A stretch of 64,000 nt of DNA from VRUE01 sp963717375 (GCA_963717375.1 OY970329.1:248001-312000); one strand, 5' to 3'; positions 31,614 to 40,600 are shown, numbered from the stretch's first letter. Program-made: numbers and translations. Notes: a model not told the origin generated them from the letters alone.

Positions 31614-33050
31614 GTGAGCGCAGACCGGCTGACTGGCCTCGATTCCTCTTTTCTCCACATGGAGCGGGCCGGCGCCCACATGCACGTCGCCTCGACCAGC
31701 ATCTTCGAGGGACCGGCGCCCACTCACGCCGAGTTCCGCGACCACATTGCTTCGCGGCTGCACCTGGTGCCGCGCTTCCGCCAGAAGCTGCGCTTCGTCC
31801 CCTTCAGCCAGGGTCGCCCGGTCTGGGTCGACGATCCCCACCTCAACCTCGACTACCACGTGCGCCAAACGGCGCTCCCGGCGCCGGGCTCCGAGGAGCA
31901 ACTGCGCAACCTGGCGGCACGGATCTTTTCCCAGCAGCTCGACCGCAGCAAGCCGCTTTGGGAGCTGTGGCTGGTCGAGGGCCTCGACGGGGACCGCTTC
32001 GCCATCGTCGGCAAGAGCCACCACGCCCTCGTCGACGGCGTCTCCGGCGTCGACATCACCACCGTTCTCTTCGACCTCGAGAAGGAGCCGGAGAACCCGC
32101 CGGCGATGCCACCGAAGTGGGCGCCCCGGCCCGAGCCGACTGACCTCAAACTGCTTGCCGAGGCCCTGCACGAGCGCGCCACCAGCCCGCGGGAGTTCGT
32201 CCGCGGCGTCCGCGCGGCGCTGCGCGGACCGCGCCAGGTCCTGCGCGGGGTCGGCGCCACCAGCAAGGTGATCGGGGCCGGCGTGTCAGCGCCCGCGACC
32301 CCGTTCAACGTCGAAATCGGACCGCACCGCCGGCTTGCCTTCGTCCGCACCGACCTCGAACTGCTGAAGGCGGTGAAGAACGAGCACGGCGGCACCGTCA
32401 ACGACGTCGTCCTCTCCGTCGTCACCGGCGCGATCGGCAACTACCTGCGTGCCCGGGGCCAGGACACCGAGGGCCTCGAGATGCGGGCGCTGGTTCCGGT
32501 CAGCGTGCGCGCCGAGGAGGAGCGTGGTGCGCTCGGCAACCGCATCTCGGCGATGATGGCACCGCTGCCGATCTGGTCAGAGGACCCGGTAGAGCGCCTG
32601 CACCTGATCACCGAGACGATGGGCGACCTGAAGGGCTCCGGCCAGGCCGTCGGCGCCGAGCTGCTGACCAAAATCGTCGACTTCGCGCCGACCACAATTG
32701 CCTCCCAGGCGGCGCGGCTGCAGCCCGCCCAGCGCTTCTTCAACCTCGTCGTCACCAATGTTCCCGGCCCGCAGTTCCCGCTCTTCGTGCTGGGACGGCA
32801 GATGGAGTCGATCTTCCCGCTGGTGCCGCTGGCCCGGCGACAGGCCCTCTGCGTCGGGATCATGTCCTACAACGGCCAGGTCAACTTCGGCCTGGTCGGC
32901 GACTACGACGCAATGGCCGACCTCGACAGCTTCGGCCTCGACCTCGAAGGGGCGATCGCCGAACTCGCCGGCGAGGCAGCGGTCGCCCGTGCCGCCGCTC
33001 AGCGCAGCAAGCGCGCCGAGACGCGGAACGGCGCGCTTTCCGTCAAGTAG
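31614..33050 (+). CDS. Wax ester synthase/diacylglycerol acyltransferase (WS/DGAT)
   Basis: 478 aa from GTG at 31614, where the family start (MxADRLTGLDSSFLHMERA) fits; the frame is open slightly further upstream. The catalytic HHxxxDG motif is H136-H137-ALV-D141-G. The PLWELWLVEGL stretch and the C-terminal FNLVVTNVPGP are characteristic. It makes wax esters or triacylglycerol from acyl-CoA. Its 3' end overlaps the convergent metallopeptidase gene by 52 bp. Confidence 0.94.
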   Translation: MSADRLTGLDSSFLHMERAGAHMHVASTSIFEGPAPTHAEFRDHIASRLHLVPRFRQKLRFVPFSQGRPVWVDDPHLNLDYHVRQTALPAPGSEEQLRNLAARIFSQQLDRSKPLWELWLVEGLDGDRFAIVGKSHHALVDGVSGVDITTVLFDLEKEPENPPAMPPKWAPRPEPTDLKLLAEALHERATSPREFVRGVRAALRGPRQVLRGVGATSKVIGAGVSAPATPFNVEIGPHRRLAFVRTDLELLKAVKNEHGGTVNDVVLSVVTGAIGNYLRARGQDTEGLEMRALVPVSVRAEEERGALGNRISAMMAPLPIWSEDPVERLHLITETMGDLKGSGQAVGAELLTKIVDFAPTTIASQAARLQPAQRFFNLVVTNVPGPQFPLFVLGRQMESIFPLVPLARRQALCVGIMSYNGQVNFGLVGDYDAMADLDSFGLDLEGAIAELAGEAAVARAAAQRSKRAETRNGALSVK

Positions 33051-34390
33051 GCCCAGTCGAGCCGCCGGGCACTGAAGCCCGAGGCGCTGGTGTCAGCGTT
33101 GACGAGGACCGCGGTGAGGCGGCTGAAGCGACCGGGCCGGGCGATGCGCACGCTCATCGGTCCCCCCTGTTTGCTGTAAGTGAGGGCGCTGACCACGCGG
33201 CCGTGGCGCTCGCTGCCGATCCGCCCGACCAGGGCGACGCCCGCCGCGTAGCCGTCCGGCGCCGTGACGTTGACGACCGCGGCCCGGCCGGCCTGGGGGT
33301 GGACTCGCAGTAGCTGGAAGGTGGTGTGGTTGAGGCTGCGGTTGAGAACGCGACCGTTGAGCGGCAGGCTGCCTTGACGGCTGACGTCCGGGTAGGAGTC
33401 GCCTTCGTTGAAGACGGTATCGGTGCGCCACTCCGGCAGGTCGCGGGCGAAACGGGCGAAGTCTTGGCTGAAGTCGGAGTCCCCGTCCGCTTCGATCGCC
33501 GAGTTGTAAGCGGCGACCGAGAACCCGCCAGGCTTGGTGTGAACGGCGCGCGCCCAGGCGTGGCGCAGGATCGAGCGGCCGTAACGGCGCGTCAGCCACT
33601 TGTTCCAGACCACCGTGCCGTACTCCTTGATTGAGCTCGCCGTCAGCGGCGTGTCGTAGCGCTTCACCCAGCGCCGCACGTAGCGCAGGTAGTCGTTGAT
33701 GCCGTTGTAGACCTGCTCCTCCATCCAGACCGCGGTCGACTCGGCGAACCAGGCGTCCTGGTAGGCGTCATAGCCGAACTGGAGGATGTGGTTGTACTCG
33801 TGGGCGACAGTGACCTCGAGGTCGTGCTCCGGGGTCGTGCCCGGGAACTCGCTCGGCGCGTAGTCGTTGTCGAGGACCAGGTAACCGTGCAGGTGGCGCG
33901 GCAACCGGTGCGCCTTGCTCGCCTGGCCGCGATCAGGGGCGGCGTAGCCGAAGAGGGCGCCGCCGATCTCGTCGAGGTAGATGTCGGTCTTGCATCTGCC
34001 GCCGCCCTTGCGGCCGTCGCACTTGGGGTCGCGCCAGCCGAGCTTCCCGTTCTCGATCGAGTAGACGTGTTCGGCGACAGCCTGCACCCGCTCGACGTAG
34101 TCGGGCACGCCGTTGCCGTTGGCGTCGGCCGGGTTCGGCGCGTCGATTCCCTCGGCCACCCAGTGCACGCAGAAGTGTCGGCCGCAGGAGGGCGACTTCG
34201 GCGCCTCCGGCACGGTGTAGGCGTTGCGGTTGGGATCGGGATGGTCCGTCGGCCGCGCCGCGGGCGCCCGGAAAACCCACTGATCAGCGGCGCTGGCGCC
34301 CGCTGGAACGACAGAGAAGACGGCGACGGCCGCCAGCGATGCTCCTATAAACCCCCAGCGCGCCCGCACGCGCCGCAATCTACAGGCCAT
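32999..34390 (-). CDS. Secreted HExxH metallopeptidase-like protein
   Basis: 463 aa. ATG at 34390 gives a signal peptide (about 10-35, ASA-A). A zincin motif HEYNH sits in LEVTVAHEYNHILQFGYD, and AWFAESTAVWMEEQVYNG supplies a likely third Glu ligand, as in M6-like or MXAN_6640-type proteins. DANGNGVPDYVERV is a calcium-loop-like segment. Substrate unknown. A much longer upstream frame is shadow, as it runs antisense through nadE. Confidence 0.82.
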   Translation of the reverse strand: MACRLRRVRARWGFIGASLAAVAVFSVVPAGASAADQWVFRAPAARPTDHPDPNRNAYTVPEAPKSPSCGRHFCVHWVAEGIDAPNPADANGNGVPDYVERVQAVAEHVYSIENGKLGWRDPKCDGRKGGGRCKTDIYLDEIGGALFGYAAPDRGQASKAHRLPRHLHGYLVLDNDYAPSEFPGTTPEHDLEVTVAHEYNHILQFGYDAYQDAWFAESTAVWMEEQVYNGINDYLRYVRRWVKRYDTPLTASSIKEYGTVVWNKWLTRRYGRSILRHAWARAVHTKPGGFSVAAYNSAIEADGDSDFSQDFARFARDLPEWRTDTVFNEGDSYPDVSRQGSLPLNGRVLNRSLNHTTFQLLRVHPQAGRAAVVNVTAPDGYAAGVALVGRIGSERHGRVVSALTYSKQGGPMSVRIARPGRFSRLTAVLVNADTSASGFSARRLDWAYLTESAPFRVSARLLR

Positions 34391-34409
34391 CCAGGCTGGC
34401 TCCCCCTGG

Positions 34410-34454
34410 TGAGTTCGCGTTTTGTCTCGCATAGCGAGACTAAGTGCGAACTCA
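34410..34454 (+). repeat. Palindrome G between divergent genes
   Basis: Outer arms TGAGTTCGC (34410-34418) and GCGAACTCA (34446-34454), and a nested hairpin GTCTCGC/GCGAGAC (34424-34430/34434-34440) with a 3-nt loop. Compared with palindromes E and F, both arms change together (TGACTTCGT to TGAGTTCGC), which preserves pairing. It lies between the start codons of the metallopeptidase and nadE and could be an operator or leader hairpin. Confidence 0.65.
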
Positions 34455-34501
34455 GCCTGAGGCGGCGATACTTCGGGCGTGACCGACCCGAGGAAGCCCG
34501 C

Positions 34502-36172
34502 TTGCGCGTAGCCCTGGCCCAGATCGACCCGACCGTCGGCGACATCGACGGCAACGCGGCGAAGGTCGCCGAGTGGATCAGGCGCGCCCGGGCGGAGGGT
34601 GCCGAGCTGGTGATCTTCCCCGAGCTCTGCGTCCCCGGCTACCCGGCCGAGGATCTCTACCTGAAGCGCCACTTCGTCGAGGCCAACCGCAGGGCCGTCG
34701 AGGAGCTGGCCAGTGGGGTCGAGGGGATCGTCGCCCTGGTCGGCTTCGCCGAGCCCGTTGCCGCCGACGCCGAGGGCCGCCGCGCCCATAACTCGCTCGC
34801 CGTCCTCGCCGACGGGGCAGTCAGATCGGTCTACCGCAAGAACCGCCTGCCCAATTACGCCGTCTTCGACGAGCAGCGCTACTTCATCCCGGGCGCGGAG
34901 CCGGCGACGATCGAGATCGTCGACCGGCGCGTCGGCCTGACGGTCTGCGAGGACGTCTGGGCGCCGGGCCCACCGGCCTCGAGCGAGGCGGAGGCCGGGG
35001 CGAGCCTGATCGCCAACCCGTCGGGATCGCCGTACCACCGCGGCAAGGGACGCGAGCGCGAAGCGATGCTGGCCGAACGCGCCCGCGCCTACGGCGCCCA
35101 CTTCGCTTTCTGCAACCTGGTCGGCGGCCAGGACGAGTTGCTCTTCGACGGCCACAGCTTCGTCGTCGACCCCGAGGGAGCGGTGATCGCCCGTGCCGCC
35201 CAGTTCGAGGAGGAGTTGCTGGTCTGCGAGATCCCCTCCCCCGCCCCGGGCCCGCTGGCCGAGCCGTTGTCCGATCTGGCCGAGGTCTACGCGGCGCTGA
35301 CCCTCGGCCTGCGCGACTACGTCCACAAGAACGGCTTCCGCCACGTCGGAGTCGCGCTCTCCGGCGGGATCGACTCCGCCCTCGTCGCGCTGCTCGCCGT
35401 CGACGCGCTCGGCCCCGAGCACGTCAGCTGTGTGGTGATGCCCTCGCCTCATTCGAGCTTTGAAACACAGCAGGACGCACGGAATATCGCCGCAAATCTG
35501 GGCACCGAGCTGATCGAGATCCCGATCGAGGCGGCGATGGCCGAGTACGCGAAAGCCCTCTCTCCGGCCTTCGGCGGCGATGCCGGGGAGGAATCGGCGG
35601 ACGAGTCGCTGCCGCGCGACCCGGCCCGGCCCTCAGAGCCCGACCTGGCGGCCGAGAACATCCAGGCGCGGATCAGGGGCAACATGATGATGGCGCTCTC
35701 CAACAAGCACGGCTGGCTGGTCCTCACCACCGGCAACAAGAGCGAGATGTCGGTCGGCTACGCGACCCTCTACGGCGACATGGCGGGCGGCTTCGCCGCG
35801 ATCAAGGACGTCCCGAAGACGCTGGTCTACGAGCTGACCCACCACCGCAACGCGAGCGCCGGGCGCGAACTGGTCCCAGCCTCGGTGCTGGAGCGGGCGC
35901 CATCGGCTGAGCTGCGCCCCGAGCAGCTCGACAGCGACTCGCTGCCGCCCTACGACCTGCTCGACCAGATCCTCGAGGCCTACGTCGAGCGCGACCAGGG
36001 CCGCGAGGAGATGATCGCCGCCGGCCTCCCGGCCGAGATCGTTGACGAGGTCGTGCGGATGGTCGATCGCTCCGAGTACAAGCGCCGTCAGGCGGCGCCG
36101 GGAATCAGGATCACGCCGAAGGCCTTCGGCCGCGATCGGCGGCTCCCGATCACAAACCGCTTCGGCGGTTAG
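34502..36172 (+). CDS. nadE: Glutamine-dependent NAD+ synthetase
   Basis: 556 aa from TTG at 34502 with GAGGAA 6 bp upstream; frames further upstream run through the divergent gene. The N-terminal nitrilase-fold glutaminase has the triad Glu41, Lys113 and Cys149 (LTVCEDVW). The C-terminal synthetase has the ATP pyrophosphatase loop SGGIDSA and TTGNKSEMSVGYATLYGDMAGG. It makes NAD+ from NaAD with ammonia from glutamine. Confidence 0.96.
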   Translation: MRVALAQIDPTVGDIDGNAAKVAEWIRRARAEGAELVIFPELCVPGYPAEDLYLKRHFVEANRRAVEELASGVEGIVALVGFAEPVAADAEGRRAHNSLAVLADGAVRSVYRKNRLPNYAVFDEQRYFIPGAEPATIEIVDRRVGLTVCEDVWAPGPPASSEAEAGASLIANPSGSPYHRGKGREREAMLAERARAYGAHFAFCNLVGGQDELLFDGHSFVVDPEGAVIARAAQFEEELLVCEIPSPAPGPLAEPLSDLAEVYAALTLGLRDYVHKNGFRHVGVALSGGIDSALVALLAVDALGPEHVSCVVMPSPHSSFETQQDARNIAANLGTELIEIPIEAAMAEYAKALSPAFGGDAGEESADESLPRDPARPSEPDLAAENIQARIRGNMMMALSNKHGWLVLTTGNKSEMSVGYATLYGDMAGGFAAIKDVPKTLVYELTHHRNASAGRELVPASVLERAPSAELRPEQLDSDSLPPYDLLDQILEAYVERDQGREEMIAAGLPAEIVDEVVRMVDRSEYKRRQAAPGIRITPKAFGRDRRLPITNRFGG

Positions 36173-36576
36173 TCGGACTTCGGGATCGGCCGGACCGCGA
36201 TCGTCATCTGGGCGAGCGCACAGAGCTTCTCGTTCGCATCGAGGACTTCGGCGTCCCAGACCCAGGTGGTGCGGCCGCGGTGGCGTGCCTTGGCCTGCAC
36301 TTCCGCGTGGCCCTGTGTGACCGGGCGGATGAAGTTGACGCTAATCGACTGGCCCATCGCCATCATCCCGTCACCCATCACCGCGAGTGCGGTGGCGCGG
36401 GAGCAGACGCTCTCGACCAGGCTCGACATCACGCCGCCGTGCAGGAGGCCGACCGGCTGGCGCAGCTCGTCTCGCATCACGACCCGCACGCGAGCGTGAT
36501 CTGGGTCGTCGTCGAGCCACTCCGTCCCAAGCAGGGCATCGAAGTGGGAGAGCAATCCGCGCGGGTCCTCTGCCAT
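36169..36576 (-). CDS. Hotdog-fold thioesterase (PaaI-like)
   Basis: 135 aa single hotdog domain. LLHGGVMSSLVESVCS is the HGG-type active-site helix of PaaI/acyl-CoA thioesterases. It probably hydrolyses an acyl- or aryl-CoA; substrate unknown. Its stop overlaps the convergent nadE stop by 4 bp. Confidence 0.87.
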   Translation of the reverse strand: MAEDPRGLLSHFDALLGTEWLDDDPDHARVRVVMRDELRQPVGLLHGGVMSSLVESVCSRATALAVMGDGMMAMGQSISVNFIRPVTQGHAEVQAKARHRGRTTWVWDAEVLDANEKLCALAQMTIAVRPIPKSD

Positions 36577-36601
36577 CGCGCCAGGACACTACCGCCAGGC
36601 A

Positions 36602-36647
36602 CGTGTCTGAGCTTGTGGGTCCATGTAGCCCCTTAACCTCAGACACG
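36602..36647 (+). repeat. Palindrome H between divergent genes
   Basis: CGTGTCTGAG (36602-36611) pairs perfectly with CTCAGACACG (36638-36647). The 26-nt loop has features like palindrome F (TTG, ATG, CCCC, then TAA before the right arm). It lies just upstream of the -10 box at 36670 and could be an operator for the membrane protein gene or a family member. Confidence 0.55.
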
Positions 36648-36669
36648 CCTGTTCCGGGGGCGGCTGGCA

Positions 36670-36675
36670 TAGGCT
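36670..36675 (+). promoter_or_regulatory. -10 box TAGGCT for leaderless RskA-like gene
   Basis: TAGGCT lies 8 bp before the GTG at 36684. Confidence 0.6.
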
Positions 36676-36683
36676 TCCGATCC

Positions 36684-37619
36684 GTGGCGCTGACCGACGA
36701 CCAGAAGGCGATGCTGAGGCTGCTCTCGCAGCGCGGTGAAGAGGGCTACGACGACATTGCCGCGCTGATGGGAATCAGCGTTGAGGAAGCGCGCGAGCGG
36801 GTCAAAGAGGCGCTGGCCGAGGCGGCTGGGTCTGGGGCGACCGCCGCCGAGACACCAGAGCCACCGGCTCCCCCATCGCCCCCGTCCCCAGCGCCGGAGC
36901 CGCCACAACCCGTCGAGCAGCAGCCGCCCGCCCAGCCGGCTCCCGAGCCGCCGGCCCCAGCCGGCAAGGCTCCCGCGCCAAGAACCACAGACGGCAAACG
37001 GCCGGCAAAGCTTCCCCGCGTGAAAGTGCCCAAGGACCGCGGCGCCTTGATCGGGCTCGTCGCTGGTGCGCTCGTCGTCGTCGCCCTCGTCATCGTCCTT
37101 ATCGTCGGCGGCGACGGGGGCGGCTCGAGCTCGAGCTCCGCCTCAACCGAAGGCGACCAGGGCGGCACGACGCCCGCGGCTTCCGAAAACGCCAACCTCA
37201 CGCAGGCTGTTCTCTCGCCGGTCGACGGCAGCGACTCAAGCGGCACGGCCCTCTTCGGTCGCTTCAAGAAAAAGGTCCTTCTGCAGGTCACCGCCGAAGG
37301 CCTCGACCCTTCGGAGTCCGGGGAGTCTTACGCGGTCTGGCTCTCCCACTCCGGCGAGGCGATGGTCCCGGTCGGCACCGCCAAGGTTCCGGATTCCGGC
37401 AATCTCGCCGCGCGGTTCGAAATCCCCGCCGCGGTGCTCGTTCTGGTCGCCCGCAGCGCCTTCAACGAAGTCAACGTCACCCGCACCACCGACACCGCGC
37501 TCAGCGCCGCGATCACCAAGGCGAGGAAGAGCAAATCCGAATCCGCCTACACCGGGACCGCCGTCCTGCAGGGCAAGATCACCGGCCCCTTCGTCGGCGC
37601 CGCCGCGTCCAAAAAATAG
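36684..37619 (+). CDS. Membrane protein with N-terminal HTH-like and C-terminal RskA-like domains
   Basis: 311 aa from GTG at 36684. Residues 1-45 look like a sigma-region-4-type helix-turn-helix (EEGYDDIAALMGISVEEARERVKEAL). A Pro/Ala-rich linker (about 50-105) leads to one membrane helix (about 117-140), a Gly/Ser spacer and an outer domain of about 140 residues. The outer domain (YAVWLSHSGEAMVPVGTAKV) resembles the C-terminal domain of RskA-type anti-sigma-K factors. It may pass an envelope signal to DNA or to a sigma factor; no sigma gene is adjacent. Confidence 0.75.
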   Translation: MALTDDQKAMLRLLSQRGEEGYDDIAALMGISVEEARERVKEALAEAAGSGATAAETPEPPAPPSPPSPAPEPPQPVEQQPPAQPAPEPPAPAGKAPAPRTTDGKRPAKLPRVKVPKDRGALIGLVAGALVVVALVIVLIVGGDGGGSSSSSASTEGDQGGTTPAASENANLTQAVLSPVDGSDSSGTALFGRFKKKVLLQVTAEGLDPSESGESYAVWLSHSGEAMVPVGTAKVPDSGNLAARFEIPAAVLVLVARSAFNEVNVTRTTDTALSAAITKARKSKSESAYTGTAVLQGKITGPFVGAAASKK

Positions 37620-37624
37620 TTCGC

Positions 37625-37726
37625 TCGGCTGATCTGGCCAAGCAGATCAAGGACGCAGGGAGCGTGGCGTGCTCTGCACGCGAGCGACCGAGAACGCCGA
37701 TATGCGCAGCGCCAGATCAGCCGAGG
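37625..37726 (-). repeat. Intergenic palindrome D between convergent genes
   Basis: Arms of 15 bp (CTCGGCTGATCTGGC and its complement) enclose about 72 bp between the convergent RskA-like and FAD-oxidase genes (ends exact to within a base). The right arm includes the stop codon and last codons of the oxidase gene. The loop contains GAACGCCGA, also found in element A, but the ACTTTTT inner stem is absent. It probably works as a bidirectional terminator. Confidence 0.6.
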
Positions 37727-39357
37727 AGCTTGCCGGGGTTCATGATCCCGGCTGGATCTAGCTGATCCTTGATTGCTCGCAGCACGTCCAGCCCGGCTCT
37801 CCCGACCTCTGCCTCCATATAGGGAGCGTGATCCACCCCGACGGCGTGATGGTGGGTGATCGTGCCGCCCCCGGCAACGATCGCCTCCGAGGCGGCCCGC
37901 TTCACCTGTCGCCACTGCTCGATCTCATCCCCATAACGGGCACGGGCGATGAAGGTGAAGTAGAGCGAGGCGCCATCGGGGTAGGCGTGCGAGAGGTGAC
38001 AGAAAGCCATGCCCGGCGTGCCCTGGCCGGCCAGCGACCCGCGGATCGCGGCCCCGACCGCCACGTGCAGGGCACCGAGCTCCGACCAGGTGTGGGACGT
38101 CTCCAGCGTCTCCACCATCGCTCCCATCCCCATCAGCGTGTCGCGCAGGTAGGGGCCCTGGTAGCGGCCGTGCTCCCAAGAGCGGCCGGCCGATTGGCCG
38201 AGATAGACGGCGCCGCCCTTGTGCAGCGCCCGGACGGCCAGGGCCCTGCGCCGAGCGACCGACTCCTCCTCTCCCTCGAAGCCGACAATGAGCAGGCTGC
38301 CGTTACGGCGGCGGCGCAGCCCCAGGTAGCCGCCGAAGAGGCCGGCGGCGACGCCGCGCGGGCCGGAGAGCGCCAGCGAGACTTCGGTCTCCTCCTCGTC
38401 GGAGACGCGGATCACATCGGGCAGGCCCGGTCCTTGCGCCAGCGCGCGAACGATCTCGGCCCCTGCCTCGAAGCTCTCGGCGATCCAGGCCTCGTAGCGC
38501 CGCTGCCGCGGCGCGGGCCGCACCCGGACGGTGACGTCGGGAATCACGCCGAAAGCCCCCTCCGAGCCGACCACGACCTCGCGCAAGGCCGGCCCGGCGG
38601 CGGTGTGCGGCGTCTCCAGCGTGCTCAGATCGCCCGCCGGGGCGATCAGGCGGATCGAGCTGACGAGGGAATCGAAGCGGCCGTAGCCGCTCGATGCTTG
38701 GCCGGCTGACCGGGTCGCCGCGAAGCCGCCCACCGTCGCGTACTCAAAGGACTGCGGGTAATGACCGAGGACGAGGCCGTGCTTGGCCAATTCGGCTTCC
38801 GCCTCGGGGCCACGCAGGCCGGCGCCGAGGCGGGCGGTCAACGAACGGGGGTCGACCTCGATCTCTCTCAGACAAGCGAGGTCGAGGCTGATCAGGCGGC
38901 CGTGAGAGCCTCGCAAGGGCTCGACCCCGCCGACGACGCTGGTGCCGCCCCCAAAGGGAACCACGGCGACGCCCTCGGCAGCGCACACGTCCAGGATCCG
39001 CCATACCGCATCGGCATCGGCCGGCAGCAGGACCGCGTCCGGTGCCTGCTCGAGCCGGCCCGAGCGCAGGCGGGCGAGATCGGCGTAGCCGCAGCCGGTC
39101 GCGTGGCGGATTCGGTCCTCGGCCGCGGTGAAGACGTTCTCGGCGCCGACCGCGTCGATCAGGGCCTGCGGCAGCGGCTCGGCAGCGGGCAGATCGAAGC
39201 CGTCGAGCTCGGTGGCTCGCGGCGAGGGCCGCAGCTCGCCGACCCGCTCTCGCAGCGTCGCCAGGGCGGCCGCGTCAAGCTCGGGCGCGATCGATGGATC
39301 GCCCCACCCCCACCACTTCGAGTCGCGCCGCGGCGTGTGTGGCGACTTTCCCGTCAT
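37717..39357 (-). CDS. FAD-binding oxidase (alkyl-DHAP synthase/glycolate oxidase family)
   Basis: 546 aa PCMH-type flavoprotein. The FAD site is seen in VVPFGGGTSVVGGVEP and later in GYATVGGFAATRSAGQASSGYGR. The C-terminal FAD-linked oxidase domain carries HHHAVGVDHAPY, a His cluster typical of alkyldihydroxyacetonephosphate synthases. Ether-lipid synthesis is possible but a hydroxy-acid dehydrogenase role cannot be excluded. The Trp-rich N-terminus (KWWGWGDP) is also typical of this family. Confidence 0.88.
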   Translation of the reverse strand: MTGKSPHTPRRDSKWWGWGDPSIAPELDAAALATLRERVGELRPSPRATELDGFDLPAAEPLPQALIDAVGAENVFTAAEDRIRHATGCGYADLARLRSGRLEQAPDAVLLPADADAVWRILDVCAAEGVAVVPFGGGTSVVGGVEPLRGSHGRLISLDLACLREIEVDPRSLTARLGAGLRGPEAEAELAKHGLVLGHYPQSFEYATVGGFAATRSAGQASSGYGRFDSLVSSIRLIAPAGDLSTLETPHTAAGPALREVVVGSEGAFGVIPDVTVRVRPAPRQRRYEAWIAESFEAGAEIVRALAQGPGLPDVIRVSDEEETEVSLALSGPRGVAAGLFGGYLGLRRRRNGSLLIVGFEGEEESVARRRALAVRALHKGGAVYLGQSAGRSWEHGRYQGPYLRDTLMGMGAMVETLETSHTWSELGALHVAVGAAIRGSLAGQGTPGMAFCHLSHAYPDGASLYFTFIARARYGDEIEQWRQVKRAASEAIVAGGGTITHHHAVGVDHAPYMEAEVGRAGLDVLRAIKDQLDPAGIMNPGKLLG

Positions 39358-39379
39358 ATACGCCGGTAACTCGCCACGC

Positions 39380-39835
39380 TCATGGACTTCCCGTTAGCGC
39401 CCGCTCGAGTCCGTCGAGCGCCTCGTCGAGCAGCGCGCCCTGGCCGCGCCGCATCATTGGCGAGCCCAGCCGCGAGAGACCGCGCAGAGTCTGGTTGGCC
39501 ATCAGGGTCGCGGCCGTCGCGCTGTTCTCGTCCTTCAGGGTGATCTCAACCCCGTAGCGGCGCAGGTGGCGCTCAAATGGCGTGCCCGGGATCAGCTGCT
39601 CCCAGGCGAAGCGCTCGCCCTCGTCCGACGCGACGCAGCGGAAGTCGGCGCGCACCCCCCGCCCCTCGGCGGTACCCAACACCTTGGTCCAGCGCAAATC
39701 TGCTCCCTCGCCCTCCACGCTCTCGACCCGCATCGTCCGCGGCCACCAGCGCGGCAGGCTGTAGGGGTCGGAGACCAGCGCCCAAACGTCAGCGCGCGGC
39801 GCGGCGATCGTCCGTCGGCGGCTGACTCGCGACAC
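39380..39835 (-). CDS. SRPBCC/polyketide-cyclase-like protein
   Basis: 151 aa with the START-like fold pattern: IAAPRADVWALVSDPYSLPRWWP at the N-terminus and a C-terminal long helix. Probably binds a hydrophobic ligand. No catalytic signature. It lies 12 bp downstream of ftsR and may be co-transcribed with the ftsR-garA-rsiG group. Confidence 0.82.
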   Translation of the reverse strand: MSRVSRRRTIAAPRADVWALVSDPYSLPRWWPRTMRVESVEGEGADLRWTKVLGTAEGRGVRADFRCVASDEGERFAWEQLIPGTPFERHLRRYGVEITLKDENSATAATLMANQTLRGLSRLGSPMMRRGQGALLDEALDGLERALTGSP

Positions 39836-39847
39836 CGCTCAGCGCCG

Positions 39848-40591
39848 TCAGTCGCCAGCCAGGCGACGCAGGTCCCGGACCAGGAGCAGGTGCTTGAGGT
39901 GGCTGACCGTCGCCGCCAAGCTCTCCAAGCTCTCCAGCGCCTCCTTGCGGCGGTCGGGGTTGCGCGAGCGCAGCGAGGGCCCGAGCAGCGCTTCCAGCAG
40001 GTTTGCCTCGCGATCGGCCGAGGAGCGGAAGACGCGCAGGTTGCGGGCGGCGACGCCGACCCGCGAGAGCTCATTGGCCGAGCGCACCACTTCGCGGTCG
40101 GTCTCGTCGTAGACCGTCTTGCCTTCGCGTTTCTCCGGCTGCACGATGCCGAAGTTCTCCAATTCGGCGATCAACTCCTCGCGCGCCCCGGTCTCCTCGA
40201 TCACCTCCTCCAGGGTCAGGTAGGCGCGTGAGGTATTGACGAGAATCGCCCGCCGCACCGACCCCCCCGAAGGGCGTTTTTCCGAACCCCCGGCCGCAGA
40301 GACGATGTCGCCACCCGCGGCCAGCTCCTGGCGGATCACCCGCAGCGGCAGGAACTCGTCGCGCTGCAGGCGCAGGATCGTGCGCAGCCGTTCGACGTCG
40401 GACTGGCTGTAGAGGCGGTAACCGCCCTGCGTGCGCCGCGGCGTCAGCAGCTTCTGATCCTCGAGGTAGCGGATCTTCGAGATCGATACGTCGTCGAACT
40501 CGCTCTGCAGGATCTTGCAGACGGCGCCGATCGTCAGCGCCTTGCGCGGGCGCGAGTCGCGCTGGCGGGCTTGCTGCTCAGACACGGCCAT
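39848..40591 (-). CDS. ftsR: MerR-family regulator, FtsR-like
   Basis: 247 aa. The N-terminal winged helix (TIGAVCKILQSEFDDVSISKIRYLEDQKLLTPRRTQGGYRLY) is a MerR DNA-binding domain with an unusually long first loop, as in the actinobacterial FtsR family. The effector region lacks metal-binding cysteines. In corynebacteria and mycobacteria FtsR acts at the ftsZ promoter and is encoded next to garA/odhI, as here. The gene symbol is an assignment by family and context. Confidence 0.8.
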   Translation of the reverse strand: MAVSEQQARQRDSRPRKALTIGAVCKILQSEFDDVSISKIRYLEDQKLLTPRRTQGGYRLYSQSDVERLRTILRLQRDEFLPLRVIRQELAAGGDIVSAAGGSEKRPSGGSVRRAILVNTSRAYLTLEEVIEETGAREELIAELENFGIVQPEKREGKTVYDETDREVVRSANELSRVGVAARNLRVFRSSADREANLLEALLGPSLRSRNPDRRKEALESLESLAATVSHLKHLLLVRDLRRLAGD

Positions 40592-40600
40592 TGCGGACGC

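Noticed and set aside
33788..34501. 238-codon N-terminal extension of nadE
   Set aside because: It runs antisense through the metallopeptidase coding sequence, and NAD synthetases start with the nitrilase domain, which begins at 34502.
34391..35452. N-terminal extension of the metallopeptidase frame
   Set aside because: It overlaps nadE in antisense; ATG at 34390 gives a proper signal peptide.
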